The notes: generated from the letters alone by a model not told the origin. 64,000 nt of DNA from Agelas oroides (GCA_949130485.1 OX422183.1:9080636-9144635); one strand, 5' to 3'. Positions 42,896 through 55,478 are shown, counted from the stretch's first letter. Program-made: numbers and translations.

Positions 42896-44211
42896 GCTAC
42901 TGCTACTTGATGTGTAATAATATACAACAGTTACTATCATAATGCCAGTGTCAACAATGTGTTGTTTACTTACCGTACAGTTTTAAAAGAACTATCCAGC
43001 ACAAATCATGTCTTGAATTTTCTGTGGGTGTGACTGGATAAGTTTATTTACTTTTAAATGTTATGATTAGACAAACACGTGCACGGACCATAGTGCCCCC
43101 CTTCAAGCTGTTAGGCGTGGTAACCTTTGTACTGCTTTTGCAGTGAGTGATCACTGAACTAGTTTCAAAGTGAAGTACAAAGTAGAAACTGTTCTTGTCC
43201 AGGTCGTCAATTCGTCTATAAGATGCCCACCTCATCAGGCCCGACACGTACAAGGTTGACTATAGTGACTGAAATGCCTTGTGACGACCGACGTGTACCA
43301 TGGTGAACGGAGGTATTACTCCCGCCATGTAATCTAGTCGGACTAGTGGCATTTGGGTACAAATATGGCCTCAGAAGTGATCTCAGAGCACCTAATTTTA
43401 ATTTTTTTTCTGTGGGAGCTTGCCCCCAGACCCCCCTAGCGTGTGCGTGCTTACGTACGCACCATCATTGGTGCCCCTCCCCCAATCTCAAATACCTTCC
43501 GCCACCTCTGATATTCATAGTGTCAGGACTTGGAGGTGTGTTGCATTCGGCACGCCTTCTACATAGATAGCCACGTTGCGGCCTAATTAGGTTGTGGTGT
43601 ATTTAGTCTAGGTGGCACTGTGAATATTACAGTTGCAAGTGGTGACAGGTGCTGTGGGCAATATCTTAAGTGGCCTTATCAAGCCACCTGTTTGTTCCCA
43701 GACCCTCCCACTATTTGGATCACTTACCATATGAAAACTGGACCAATGAGGCTACAGACCCTTCTAAAAGGCCTACCAAGAGATGTTCAACCATAGATTG
43801 TAAACCTACGTAACCGGGATAGGAAACAGTTCGTTCATGCGTTAGATCATCAAACGACGTGCCACACGCAATGATGCCAAAACCGAGACGATGATTCAGT
43901 AGGGCATTAACTATGGCATAATGTGGGATCACGTGAGATGTTTCCAATCCTGGTTACAGAGGTTTACACTGTATGATTCAACATTGCTGATCAGATCAGT
44001 ATATGCAGCATCCCAATCCCGTGCCGCAGTGTTAGGCTTCCATCGCACTCCACATGCAGTTTGTCTCTGCAGCTTCATCCAATTGCCACTTCCTTTGTTG
44101 CTTGCACAACATGCAGTGTACATGTTGTGTAGGTGAGCAATCACAGACATACATAGGTCATCTTACAAGCTGTTGGATCTCATGTCCGTTTTTTCCCTTT
44201 AAGTGTTTAGC

Positions 44212-44270
44212 TAGCCTCATTCCCAGGCCCATTCCAAAAAGTTAATGTTGGTGGCCTAGGAATGAGGCTA
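44212..44270. mobile_element. 59-bp TAG-foldback element, 9-bp duplication (8 of 9)
   Basis: TAGCCTCATTCCCAGGCCC start, AGGAATGAGGCTA end. Flanks GTGTTTAGC and GTGTTTAGT. Confidence 0.85.
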
Positions 44271-44559
44271 GTGTTTAGTGTACTCACTCTCTCAAGCTAG
44301 CCCCAACTGGTTTCGTATCCTCGGCTCATATAGTACGTTGGAAATGAACCTAAGTATGAACAGGAGGTTATGAACCACTTCATGGCGTTCATAAGCTCCT
44401 GCGATGAAGTGGCAACTAATATTTATAATAACATTATTTGTAAACAGGTTTTGACCCAGTTTCACTTTCCATTCCACTTCCCACAACTGGGTGCTTACCC
44501 ATGCACAATGAAGTTATGCTCTTTTTGTACATGTACATTCCATTTAAACCATTTAACCA

Positions 44560-45065
44560 CTGATGATGCCATTTGGTGTTGTTTGGCTTGGCCACATGTT
44601 ATCAGTTGGCGCAATCCGTTTTGAAGATAGGTAGATAAGGTAGGATAGAGAGAGTTGGGTGAGTTTCGGCATGGGGTGCTATGCGGCTGGCCTCGGTCGG
44701 CACTGGCTGGACGATTTCTCACTTTGCTAGCACAAACACACATAGAAACCATTCCTCTGCCCTTGTGAGGACACATTTTCTGGTACTGAAAGCACTTTTC
44801 AGTCAGGAGGAGCATTCACTGGTTGGAGAACCCTGACCCTTGAAACTCACAAACTCGAATCTGAGTGGGTGTGGTCTGGGTCATTGATACCCCCCACCCC
44901 CCCACACACACACACACACACACACACACGAACACACAGGCTCAAAGAAGCTTTGGCTTAAGTTTCCAGTGCTAGCTCCAAGCCAAAGTGGAAATGCGGG
45001 CCAAAGAAGATATCAGTGGCCTAAAAAAGACAATGAATGGCCTACGATGTTTAAAGAGTTAAACG
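44560..45065. repeat. Dispersed repeat, sibling of 32375-32820
   Basis: Same block order as the sibling, with a (CA)n insertion at 44900-44930 replacing AACCCCAAC. Confidence 0.8.
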
Positions 45066-45699
45066 GCGTTCTTAGTAAACAACAAATGCTGTAAGCTGAC
45101 TCAGTGAAGGAACACACTCACTAGGTGTCAGTTATGTCAAGCTACCAATTACCTTGTTCTATATAAGAGCAGCAGGTTAGTTACTTTAGCCACTTGGTAA
45201 TAGTTAGGTGGGAAGGCCTAGGAAGGAGGCTAAGGGCTTGTATCACTTAGATAAGACCACTTGATTAGCCAGAAACACAGATTAGCTGATACCAAATTTG
45301 GTCCAGTCTACCACAGATCACCATCCAAGAGATATATATATAGTGGGAGTGCATTGCATGCGTGTGTGTATGCTTGCTTGTGGCCACTTACCATAAATCC
45401 TAAACTCAAATTACGTGCAATAAACCATGAATATTTGTATAACAAGTGCAACTCAAATACAACGATGTTCCATTGACCAGAGGAGACTCTATGTGGTGTG
45501 AGCTTCTGTCGAACCGCAAATCTCCATTGATAACCATGAGTGGCTGCTAGCTGTAGGTGTGGCCAGCAACACCACTTCATGTAGGTGATAAGTCCTGTAA
45601 TAGAGGGTGGCACAGCATTCTCCAAGTTGTCACAGTGTCTTTGGAAAGCTGTGAGATAAAAGATGTTACGAGACAAAGTAGAGGAAAGTGAAAAGTTCG

Positions 45700-45772
45700 G
45701 CAGTTACGGGCAATCAAACCAAAGACACCTGGCTTGAGCCGCCAGTGTTCTGCCACTGAGCTACAACAAGCG
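45700..45772 (-). repeat. tRNA-like pseudogene / head of a tRNA-derived SINE
   Basis: On the minus strand GTAGCTCAGTGGCAGAACAC (A box, 45764-45745) and GGTTTGATTGCCC (B box, 45720-45708) are correctly spaced. CTGGC...GCCAG can form the anticodon stem, with loop GGCTCAA lacking the usual T at position 33. No CCA and no clean acceptor stem, so it is not a functional tRNA. Confidence 0.65.
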
Positions 45773-46289
45773 GACAACCACAAGCTCTCATAACCCTCTA
45801 TGTGTACTGCACAGGTGGTACTGAAAATGCCTCTTGTCAGTCACGCACCTCAGTGTGTGCCATCAGATCTCTGTTAGAGGTTGATTGGAAAATTCTCTCC
45901 ATCAGGTGAGAACCCATGCTGAGTGGTTTTCTCACTCTAAAAGATCTTGCCTCACACTGGAAATAAAGGGCTGGTGGGCATTCACGAGTGGTTGTATTCT
46001 GGACTGGGAATGAGGCTAAATTTCAGTACTACCAGAGACTTGGATATGAGCGAGGTTGACTGAGAGTTAGCTACCTATATGATGAGTTTTGAGAGATTGA
46101 CCACCTCAGAGCATCTTATATCAAAACTTCCCTAGCTGGGGGGAGCATGTCCCTGGACCCCTCCTCATTATATATGAGCAGCCTCCTTCCCTGTTGAGCT
46201 TGACTGGCCCTGCTTCCTGACAACTGCAGAAGTGAACCTGTACTTCATCCTTGATCCTCTCACAAAACCGTACCAATTACCACACTGAC

Positions 46290-46555
46290 CACTTTTCATT
46301 TCCTCCCCCTCCCCTCCCCTTCGTTCTCCCTCCTCTCCTTCTCTCCCTCTTCCCCTTTCCTCCCCCTTCTTCTTCTCCTCCCCTTCCTCCTCCCTTCTCC
46401 TCCTCCTTCCTCCTTCCCTTTCTCCTCCTCTCTCCTCCTCCTTCCTCCTTCCCTTTCTCCTCCTCCCTCCTCCTCCTTTCTCCTCCCATTCCTCCTCCCA
46501 TTCCTCCTCCCAATCCTCCTCCCTTCCTTTCCCCACCACTCTTCCTTTTCTCTTC
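46290..46555. repeat. Polypyrimidine tract (CCTCCT/TTCTCC)
   Basis: About 260 bp almost entirely C and T on the plus strand. Could adopt triplex structure. Confidence 0.93.
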
Positions 46556-46742
46556 ATGATAGTATATACATAACTTCCCTCATGGTAATACAATGACAGT
46601 TCAACAGATTCAGTGATCCCTTTGCCAAAACCACTGTGTCTGCCATTACTATACTATAGAGTGCTATATACTGTGTACTGACATCAAGATAGTGATAATG
46701 CATGATGTTGCTTTAGAGTGCTCCGAATGTCCTATGCACATA

Positions 46743-47175
46743 CAGTGGAACCCCACTTAACGGACACCCCTAAACAGTGGACACCCATGATATAACGGAC
46801 AATTCTGAAAGTCCCGACTGTCCTTCCATTCACTTCAATACATAAGCAACCCCTGAATAGCGGACACCCCGCTACTCCGTATAACGGACAGTTTTTGTGG
46901 TCCCAATTGTACACAAGCAATACTCAACGACCCCGATTTAGCGGACACTTGTCAACCTTTTCAGCAAGATTGTCCACCATTGCTGCTGTAGTTAACAACT
47001 TGACATTAGATTAGCGCTGTTACTCGTAGTATTAGTCTCTGCTTAGCCTTCCCTACCAGCATACAGCAAAGGAAAGCTCTGAAAATGCAGCCACATACTC
47101 AACAGCCGGATTACGCAGTACCACACCTACCAGAAATTGGTTCCCAATGGTGTCCATTATAGAGGGGTTCCACTG
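46743..47175. mobile_element. pogo/Tigger-like MITE, 433 bp, intact ends
   Basis: CAGTGGAACCCC to GGGGTTCCACTG with TA on both sides (46741-46742 and 47176-47177). Inside are repeated AACGGACA motifs. Confidence 0.88.
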
Positions 47176-47480
47176 TAAGTCAGAAGTTTATATGAAGTTT
47201 TATTACATTCTCTTCCATGAAGTGGCACTGACTACTCCTCTGTTTGCAGGTGAGAGTCCTCTGATGCTGACTAACCTCATTGTTGGTACCCATCACTTCA
47301 AGATCATACCCCTATCCTAGCTATGGAAGCCAGTCCCGGGCACACCCATTCAAGTTCCCCATCAACTAGCCAGCAATCAACAGTGAACCTGCATGTGCAC
47401 ACTTTAATACATACTGCAGTTAGTGGTTTTATAATTATGCAACTGATCATTGTCCCTCTAAGTTGTACATACTCTAAAGC

Positions 47481-47564
47481 TAGCCTAATTCCCAGGCTCT
47501 CACACCCCCAGCTTTTATCCCTTGTGATAAAAGCTTGGGGTGTGAGAGCCTGAGAATGAGGCTA
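47481..47564. mobile_element. 84-bp TAG-foldback element
   Basis: TAGCCTAATTCCCAGGC start; arms CTCACACCCCCAGCTTTTAT are near-perfect inverted copies. Flanks only partly alike. Confidence 0.8.
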
Positions 47565-47944
47565 CTTTAACCTTGCATTTATTGTGAACGCAGATCACAG
47601 TACAATGTATAACTAGCTAACAATGCACACACACACACGATAGGACATTGCAACTTGTATAATGGATGCCATGCACAAAATTATAGAAACCATGATTGCA
47701 GCCTGCATTGTCCATATTCCATATATGGAACTCCTCGTCAATATTTCCATGTTTGGGTGCAAATTTGTAAAACCTATAGCTAAATAGCTATTGCATTGCA
47801 GGATGGTCCAGCAGTCACACAGTTTGAAACACATACCTATAACTATAACTACGTTTCATTGTCTTATGTAGCTGCAATTGCTCATACACATAAGCTGCTC
47901 TGCAGATTTTTTAATGGTCTTTGCATCTCCACTTGCATGTCCCC

Positions 47945-48660
47945 AATAATCTCCACCAGCTAGTCTCTGCAGTCTCCACCAGCTAGTCTCTGCGGTCTCC
48001 ACTAGTCTCGCCAGTCTCCACCAGTCTCCACGTACCAGTCTCTGCAGTCCACCAGCTAGTCTCTGCAGTCTCCACTGCATGGTCTCTGCAGTCTCCACCA
48101 GACTCCTCTGCATAGTCTCTGTGGTCTCTACTGTCTCCACTAGTCCCTGCGGTCTCTACTGTCTCCACTAGTCCCTGCGGTCTCTACTGTCTCCACTAGT
48201 CCCTGCGGTCTCTACTGTCTCCACTAGTCCCTGCGGTCTCCACCAGACCCTATTAGTCTCTACCAGTCTCCACTAGCCTCTGCAGTCTCCACTAGTCTCC
48301 ACTAGTCTCTACAGCCTCCACTAGTCTCCACTGCATGGTCTCTGCAGTCCACCAGCTAGTCTCCACCAGAAACTGGTGACACCAGTGGAGACTGCTGCAG
48401 GCTGCAAAGACCATTAGTGGAGTCTGGTGGAGTCTGGTGGAGACTGCAGAGACTATAGTGGAGACTATGGTGGAGTCTGGTGGAGACTGCAGAGAGTAGT
48501 GGAGACTGCAATAACTAGTGGAGTCTGGCGGAGACTGCAATAACTAGTGGAGTCTGCAGAGACTAGTGCAGATTAGCTGGTGGACTGCAGATCATGCAGC
48601 AGAGTCTGGTGGAGACTGCAGTTGACTGGTGGTGACTGACAAGACCAATGGAGACTGATG
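47945..48660. repeat. Mirror-inverted minisatellite with a switch near 48370
   Basis: 47945-48368 is built from CTGCAGTCTCCAC and CTAGTCTCCAC units. From about 48375 the same units run on the opposite strand (GTGGAGACTGCAGAGACTAG). The whole forms a large imperfect palindrome. The left half also has a homogeneous sub-array (GTCTCTACTGTCTCCACTAG, about four copies at 48120-48235). Confidence 0.88.
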
Positions 48661-48948
48661 AGATTCAGAAATATTTACAGAAATATTTACTATATCAAGG
48701 AATGGGAAAATTTTTAAATTCTAGGATACACCTTACACCTGACACCTATCAATTGCTGACACAACATGTACACAGGCTGTAGATAGGCCACAGTAGACAG
48801 GGATTTATTTGTTACATTCTCCACTCTGATCGGTCCTTGTTCGTGAAGATACATGGTAGTTTTCACTGTATAGAAAACATGGTAAAGTAGTTTATATTGT
48901 AAACAAGGTAGCTTATAGGAAACATCATTTTACAATGACTTCATGTGG

Positions 48949-49130
48949 TACTGCGCTTTGCAGGTAGGTTGTCAGAAGGAAACGGACAGCGTGTTATCTG
49001 TGGTTGATTAAAGTCTTTTGAAGAAACCATAAAACGGACCTGTCAGTCCTTGTAGCCTATGAAGCCATTGATTGACCTAGTAAACCACAAGCTCTTGTAA
49101 CTGCTGACAACCTACCTGCAAAGCGCAGTA
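48949..49130. mobile_element. Foldback element with TACTGCGCTTTGCAGGTAGG ends
   Basis: TACTGCGCTTTGCAGGTAGG then TTGTCAG is repeated inverted at 49103-49130. About 180 bp, no coding. Confidence 0.75.
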
Positions 49131-49573
49131 TATGAAACAGAATCTACAACTTCCTGTCAAATAATACCCACCTGTTACCACAAAAAGGAGGGTGAAGTCG
49201 AGATTTATAGTACACGTTCATGCACAGGCGTGGGCGTGGAGTTCTGGGCATGAGACTATGTTATGGTTGTCAGAATATTGTGCTTGTTGAGATCCCTAGC
49301 ACTGGCAGCTGTAGGTAATACGTGGTGTAAATGTTTCCTTAGCCAGCTGGCTCTCTGTTTTTATCTTCTCGTATGCAAAGCACTTCGGTAGGGTGAGGTT
49401 TATGTGAATCAGGGCTAGGGATAATAACACATTATGTATATATTACGGTCTAGAGCCGCTGTATAGCTATTTGCACTGAATGTAGAACATAGTATGTGGG
49501 GCCAAGGGATCTGTGTTTGCTGAGAAAACAGGTTGTTTGGCTAGATTACCAGTCAGTGCAGTTCCAGTCACTA

Positions 49574-49872
49574 CAAGGGGTAGTCACTAATATGTCCCGT
49601 GTAGAAGCATTTGCTACCGGGATCAAATTGAATCAACTTAAGCAATCAAAGCCCTTTTGGGGGGCCAATCAAGGGATCAAGGTGACCTCTAGGCGACTAA
49701 AATCAACAGATCAAGAACGCATGGCTGCAATTTGACCTTTGACCCTTGAAAATCAAGCGATCAAGAGCCTCAGAAGGGAACGATCAAGCGATCAAGCACC
49801 TTATTGCCGATCAAAAATTTTGATCGCAGTCACAAACGCTTCAACAGGCGACATATAAGTGACTACCCCTTG
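49574..49872. mobile_element. CAAGGGGTAGTCAC MITE with CTA duplication
   Basis: 299 bp with inverted ends, flanked by CTA on both sides (49571-49573 and 49873-49875). The three-base duplication and GATCAAG-rich interior link it to 36165-36449. Confidence 0.82.
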
Positions 49873-50489
49873 CTAGAGCTAGTAGCAGGGTTTGCCACTG
49901 TCTAGCTATATGACTGTTGATCACCCTGTCTTTACTTGCACAAGGCTAGAGGGATTGTCATGAATGCAGAGGATAGCTTGCCATTAAGAACTGTACAATC
50001 AATCAACAGTTAATGGATGCTTAGTCAAGGTTGGTTGGTTTTTAAGAAAGGTGAACAACTGAAGATTAGCAAAGAGACTTCAAATTGATTGGAAAGATTA
50101 GTTGATGTTTAGTAAACGTCAAGTAAACAGCAAGTAAAGCTGGATCATTGCTATAGTGCAGGTTGGGCTAGTCACAAAATTGGGTACAGTCAAACAGCAT
50201 CCCATAAAGTGTGCTACCTGGATGAAGCATGGTCTGGTCCCAAGTATGCACCCTGCAGGGTCTGGGGACGAGACTAAATGGAGCATTGCTTATGGTCAAG
50301 TAACTACTAGAATTGTAGGCTTAACACACAAGTGTCGTAGTTGGTAAGACTCTCTCGTTTTTCATGTGATAGTCTTACTCTGCAGGACTAAGCCGGAAGC
50401 AATAAAAAAGCCACATGGGTGGGGGGCTAGGAAAGAGGCTAGTAGGAGGCTATGCCTGGCTTACAAGCTGTCACATGGTATCTCACAAC

Positions 50490-51740
50490 AAAGTGCCTAC
50501 CCAGAGGAGGTTGGAAGCTAGTAATTAGTGACATGTGTGGGGTAGTAATTAGTGCTATGTGGATAATGTAATCATATACTGACTGCCAGAGAGGCCCATA
50601 GTTAAAGCTGAACTTGGTTTACACAAACAGCTTTCATTTGTTTGGGGCAAAAACTCACTCAGTGGATACTGCCAGGTGAGCTCTAGATCGAACGCTATGG
50701 CATTTTATGATTTGCAAAATTTTCCGCAGGGATTCCCAAGGAAATACTCAAATGCTTCATGCGTAAGGAAGAGCTATAGCAGTTGATCTAGAGCTCACCT
50801 GGCAGTATCCACTGAGTGAGTTTCGCCCCGAACAAACAAAAGCTGTTTGTGTTTGTATACTTTTTGGCATGCCATCCGTACATGTTTTTACATTTTAATG
50901 TGTTTTTTTTTGTTTTTTTTTTAAAGTTTTGTACTATTGAGTAGATACAGCTACTCTGGGTGGAACTTTGTCAGCAGTAGCACAAGACATGCACTGCAGT
51001 TTTGGTAAATTGCCTAGGTCACATATGCCACACTAACTCACTAACTGTACACAATAAAATAACATATTGGAATACACAGTCATGTATAGGTGTATAATTA
51101 TGTGCATATTTGTATGCATTGCAAATACTCTTCACAGGTATTTAAAACACAAAAGTATTTCAGATCCCACACTATCTTCTTCAATCTATACTATTTTACA
51201 TGAAAAGTGTGTCTGCATTATCAGCTGGTGTGTACAAGAAGGAGGCTCAGATGGTAATGGCATCTCAATGTTAACTACCGCTGTACACTGAATGCAATTG
51301 TACACTGAATGCAATTGTACACTGAATGCAATGACTACCAATTCAGTAGTTAGCAATTCCAGAAAGTCATATTTATGGAATGGAGAGTGGTCTGTCTCCA
51401 GAAACCACTTGTTAATGAGTACAAAGAACATAACTAGGTTTTCACCAGCATGATGCAATGAAATGTGGTACAGGTGTATTGACAGTAACATTGCATAGCG
51501 TCTCATTGCATACAGTTGTGTGTATGGTGTCTCAAATAGCTGGATTGGAATACGGACTAGAGTGATGAAATGGAAAAGTGGATTGACTACTGATCAAACT
51601 TGAAAATGCCATTATGGTGTAAATCGAGTTTACCTTTCACTATGGGCCTCTATGGCAGTCAGTATGATTACGTCATTCACATAGCACTATTGCTACCAAT
51701 TACTAGCTTCCAACCTCCTCTGGTGCCTACCCATGCTAAC
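50490..51740. mobile_element. 1.25-kb element with about 115-bp inverted ends, upstream of gene C
   Basis: AGAGGAGGTTGGAAGCTAGT, then AGTGCTATGTG and ACTGACTGCC at left are matched inverted at 51630-51740. A second hairpin (50628-50850) lies inside, with arms of about 60 bp. No transposase found. It sits where gene C should have its first exon or intron 1. Confidence 0.72.
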
Positions 51741-51795
51741 TTGCACGAGAATGCTTAATTTGTACTTGTTTTGTAGTAGCTAACCTTATCTGTAG

Positions 51796-51828
51796 GTTTC
51801 AAGTGTAGCGGCATTGTTAACTATGTAG
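51796..51828 (+). CDS. Possible 33-nt micro-exon before gene C
   Basis: Lies between TTATCTGTAG and GTAAGT, phase 1-1, encoding GFKCSGIVNYV. The frame and junctions fit the gene, but no counterpart was seen in genes A, B or D. Confidence 0.2.
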   Translation, partial: VSSVAALLTM

Positions 51829-51918
51829 GTAAGTATAAATACACAAACTTTGATTGGCATAAAAAAAATTATTATGTACTATGTATGAAGAGAAACATTA
51901 GAAATGAACATTCTGCAG

Positions 51919-52206
51919 GTATCAGTGGTGATACCATACTTGTAGCCCCTGGTGTGTCAGTCAAGTTCTCGTGCACTGGACAAGATGGTGAATTCCAACC
52001 TACCTGGTTTGTGAATGGAAGAAAAGCAGTAACAGTGGGAGACTGTTACACATCAAGACTCATAAGAGCTGAGAACCTACTATATGTCACTGCCACGCTA
52101 ACCATCAATAGCAACCATGACACTTACGGTACATTTAATGTCTACTGCAGAATTTTCAGAGAGTCACAATTCACATTCGTGCACAACACTACACTGGTAG
52201 TTCAAG
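51919..52206 (+). pseudogene. Gene C Ig-like exon (open)
   Basis: 288 bp, phase 1-1. FSC, PTWFVNGRKAV and FNVYC are kept. It has DCY but lacks the partner Cys seen in HNCD of gene A, so the extra disulfide is lost. Confidence 0.88.
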
Positions 52207-52302
52207 GTTAGTTTACCATACATCACAGACACTGGCGTTGGCCTCTGTATTGGTGTATCATAAGCCACTATATAGCTAACCATCCAATCTGGTCTCCCAC
52301 AG

Positions 52303-52594
52303 GTCGTCTTCCTTCACCTGAAAGTGTTTACATCAATGAATCAGTTAACTCCTCCACCGTCTTCACTGAACAACGAATCAGACACCATCCATGTGGACCC
52401 TCACATCACCCAGTACACCGTGTACATTACTGACAATTATACCAGCAATAGAATTGTTGAAGAAAATGTAACAAGGACACAATTTACTTTTAGTATTCCA
52501 GTTGATGTTCTGTGTCTCATGTACCAAGTCTCAGCCTGGAATGCTGTTGGTGAGGGTGAAATGAGTGAGCCAGTGCATGGATGCATTCCACACA
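52303..52594 (+). pseudogene. Gene C FN3 exon with 23-bp deletion
   Basis: After AACTCCTCCACC the gene A segment encoding the B-strand EWKPPYN is missing. The later part (ITQYTVYITDNYT to VSAWNAVGEGEMSEPV) is intact but in another frame. The total is 292 bp against 306. Confidence 0.88.
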
Positions 52595-52653
52595 GTAAGC
52601 TACCTGTTTGTTGAATGATATGGAGATTCATGTACTAAGCCTTCATTCTGCAG

Positions 52654-52730
52654 TTCCCCGTAAGATTGCAGCTGGAAATATTATGCTTACAGCAGCATGG
52701 CAAGTGTTACGCACGCGCATTCACTTACAT
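52654..52730 (+). pseudogene. Gene C exon 4 equivalent (open)
   Basis: 77 bp, encoding IPRKIAAGNIMLTAAWQVL then RTRIHLH. One codon longer than gene A. Confidence 0.8.
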
Positions 52731-52867
52731 GTAAGTTCCAAGTTTGATCAGATGATGTATAGCATTACAAATAGACATGCTATTTTGGCTGTGAGTACTT
52801 CTATCGTAGATGTACTATATAAGTTTAAAGCTCTACATGTGTTTGTTTGTATGACTTGCTTCTACAG

Positions 52868-53100
52868 GTATCTGAGCCATGCAAAACGAGAATACCAAAC
52901 TATTTTGTCATTACTGTGATGACCTCTGGTAGAGTAACAGTCAACACAACAACTGTACATCACGATCCTCAATCAGGATCTCAAGTTGCCATTAGAATTA
53001 CACTGCCCCAAAATGCGGATATGTGCAACCTTCTCATCATCAACATTAGGGTAGGGAACATGCAGTGCAGGAACATCCTTGCCCACTGAAATTGAAGTTG
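52868..53100 (+). pseudogene. Gene C exon 5 equivalent with 4-bp insertion
   Basis: GGGAACATGCAGTGCAGG replaces GGGAACAGTGCAGG of gene A. The added ATGC shifts the frame and TGA follows at 53087-53089. One in-frame codon is also added (LIIN for LIN). Confidence 0.9.
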
Positions 53101-53164
53101 GTAGGTCATGCATAGAATCATGACAAACCAAAGTCATGAGCAATTCTGTTGTCTCTGCATACAG

Positions 53165-53326
53165 AATGTCCCGCTATCAGCTTAGACACTACCTCTACTA
53201 TCAGCTTTGGAACTGATGCAATCCCATCAGTTGTCACTGGATCAGTTGTCACTGGATCAATCTCATCCGTTGTCACTGATGCAGTTGTCACTGAAGCTAA
53301 GCAAGGAGAAAACATCACAACAATAG
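53165..53326 (+). pseudogene. Gene C stalk exon (open, expanded)
   Basis: 162 bp, phase 1-1. SVVTGSVVTGSISSVVTDAV shows extra repeats compared with 132 bp in gene A. Confidence 0.83.
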
Positions 53327-53577
53327 GTATTAGTTACTGTACAATAGCTAAATATGGCAGATTGCCACAAAATTAAATTTGATGGTGTTGCATGCTTTGG
53401 GATAGTCTCATGCCCAGATCCCACCTGTGAGGAGAGGGTCTGGTGACACTTGGCTGATTCCTCGGGCTTCATTAAAAATTCATAGCTTGCTGTATGTAAA
53501 GTTGAGAAATGATAACTAATTATGCACTACATTCTTAAAGTGGCCTTTAGTAGTTGCTCTCAACTCTTTATTTTTAG

Positions 53578-53672
53578 GCATCATTATTGCAGTAATTGCA
53601 GTCATTGGTATATAGTACTGATTGTGGCAGCAACTTTTGGAATCATATGTTGCAGAAAAGTACATCGAAAAG
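53578..53672 (+). pseudogene. Gene C membrane exon with 2-bp insertion and stop
   Basis: GGTATATAGTACTG replaces GGTGTAGCACTG, giving Ile-stop within the hydrophobic segment. Otherwise close to gene A. Confidence 0.9.
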
Positions 53673-55478
53673 GTACACAGTACAAGTAATAGCATATATC
53701 TAATCATGTGTATTATGACATTTCTACAAGCAGCATCACTGCAGGCACAACTGAACATGCTCAGAATGACTTAGATCTTCTATTATTTTTGACATACAAG
53801 AATTTGCACAAGTGTTATACACTTTGTGTGATTGAATGGTTGCTGTGCATAGGCTATATTAGCTTTGCTTTCTTTATTCTGGCTATCAGTCTGTGGATTA
53901 GGTATGTCTGAATTACAGAAGATATACCGTTGAAACAGAGAGCTGTGTGTTCCTGGGAGCAGGAGATAAAAATAAGGCTCGAGTAACTTTTAGGGATGAT
54001 GATGTATCATCTTCAGTGGTAGATGCAAAACGTTTGTCACAAAGGTTTCATGACATATCTGTGCACGGGAGGGGTTAAAATATCGATATGTCTGCCATTA
54101 ATGCTGTGCTAAGATGATCAGGATGATTTAGAAGACCCACTGAGCATCCTGATTTTTGATTGTATGGCAGGTCTTAAACCAGTGTAACCACTTTACTCTA
54201 GATGATGGAATAACACGATTTGGGTAGCATGAATCTTAGATCTCAGGCCAGTTCTGTGTTTGTTTACACACAATGCTCAGCTGATTGCTATGCAAATTGT
54301 TTCATTTTCAGGATTGATAAACATTGTTGTTATCATACTCCATTTTCACATTGCCATGGGTTCAATACAAACTGCCAATAACCACTGAATTCTATTCTCT
54401 AGCAGTCACTAGGTTGAGTACCCTCATTGTATATTGTATTTCAACTTCTGAAAACTTAAGGCCAAAGCTACTTTCAACCATTGTGTGCAAATTTGTAGCC
54501 CTAACCATGCCAACTCATTAGTGAGCTCTCAATTGTCAAGGCTCTCTTACCAACAGCAACTTTCAAGACTGAAAATTATCTACAATAGAACCCCTACAAG
54601 ATGAGAGGAGTGGTAGAGATGTGGCAAATTCTTTACCTACCAAGGCCTTTCCACAGCCAACCGCACAACAGTTCTTGTGCTCTTTACCACATCTTTGCTG
54701 GGTGATGTCATTAGGTGCAATATGCACTTGGGAGCTATATAGAATGTGCACTAGCAAACAAAAAGGGTAAGCAAAAACCTCATGACGAGTTGTTACATAG
54801 TGATAAAACTACTTTGATTCATGTGTCCATATGGCTGGCTGCTTTAACTGTCCTGAGTGTGGCAGGAAGTGCTACATTTATGACCGTTTCAGTGACAGTA
54901 ATAAGCTCACCTCAATTCCCACTTGCGCTGGATGTGATTAGTGTACAGTTTGATAATCAACTAAAATGATGTATTTTCGGATGCTGCTTCCTGTTCCTCT
55001 ACTAAAGCAACTCTTGACTCTCTCTATGCATTGTGTGGTTCAAGATGCAATTGTTTTGTTCGCCTTCAAGTGGGCCTAGTTACTGGGAACTAACTTTCTG
55101 AAATACATGAATCAAGAACGATTGTATCTCAAGAACCACACAATGCATAAGGACGAGAATTGCACCGTTACGTTGGCGAGGATCTGTATATTCCAGTGAT
55201 ACTAATATTGTTGGCCTAATGTGCTATAGCTGGGGGTGCCCGCAACTTTTATCAGTAAGCTAGACAAAAACTTACTACTTACATGAGTAAACAGAACATG
55301 CAGAGAGTGAACACGGAGACTATCTAGAGTTTTGTTGTTTAGCACACTTTCCAACATCCATTTTGTTGGTAAATGAAACTTTTTTTTGGTGCACCATAGC
55401 ACTAACCAGCATACGCTCAGATTGAATGTCAAATCGAGTTATATTATCTTACTATGTTCATTGTTGTTATATCTGTAG

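Noticed and set aside
44054-44135. Signal-like exon MQFVSAASSNCHFLCCLHN ending at GTGAGC in phase 1
   Set aside because: Phase fits, but it is Cys-rich and not convincingly hydrophobic, and lies 7.8 kb from gene C with repeats between.
45700-45772. Functional tRNA gene
   Set aside because: No paired acceptor stem and position 33 is not T.
46168-46593. Glu/Arg/Gly-rich protein
   Set aside because: Translation of a polypurine tract; open in several frames with no other signal.
51082-51140. Signal peptide exon for gene C (MYRCIIMCIFVCIANTLH)
   Set aside because: Hydrophobic, but the only donor (CACAG|GTATTT) gives phase 2, incompatible with the phase 1 Ig exon. It also lies inside an inverted-repeat element.
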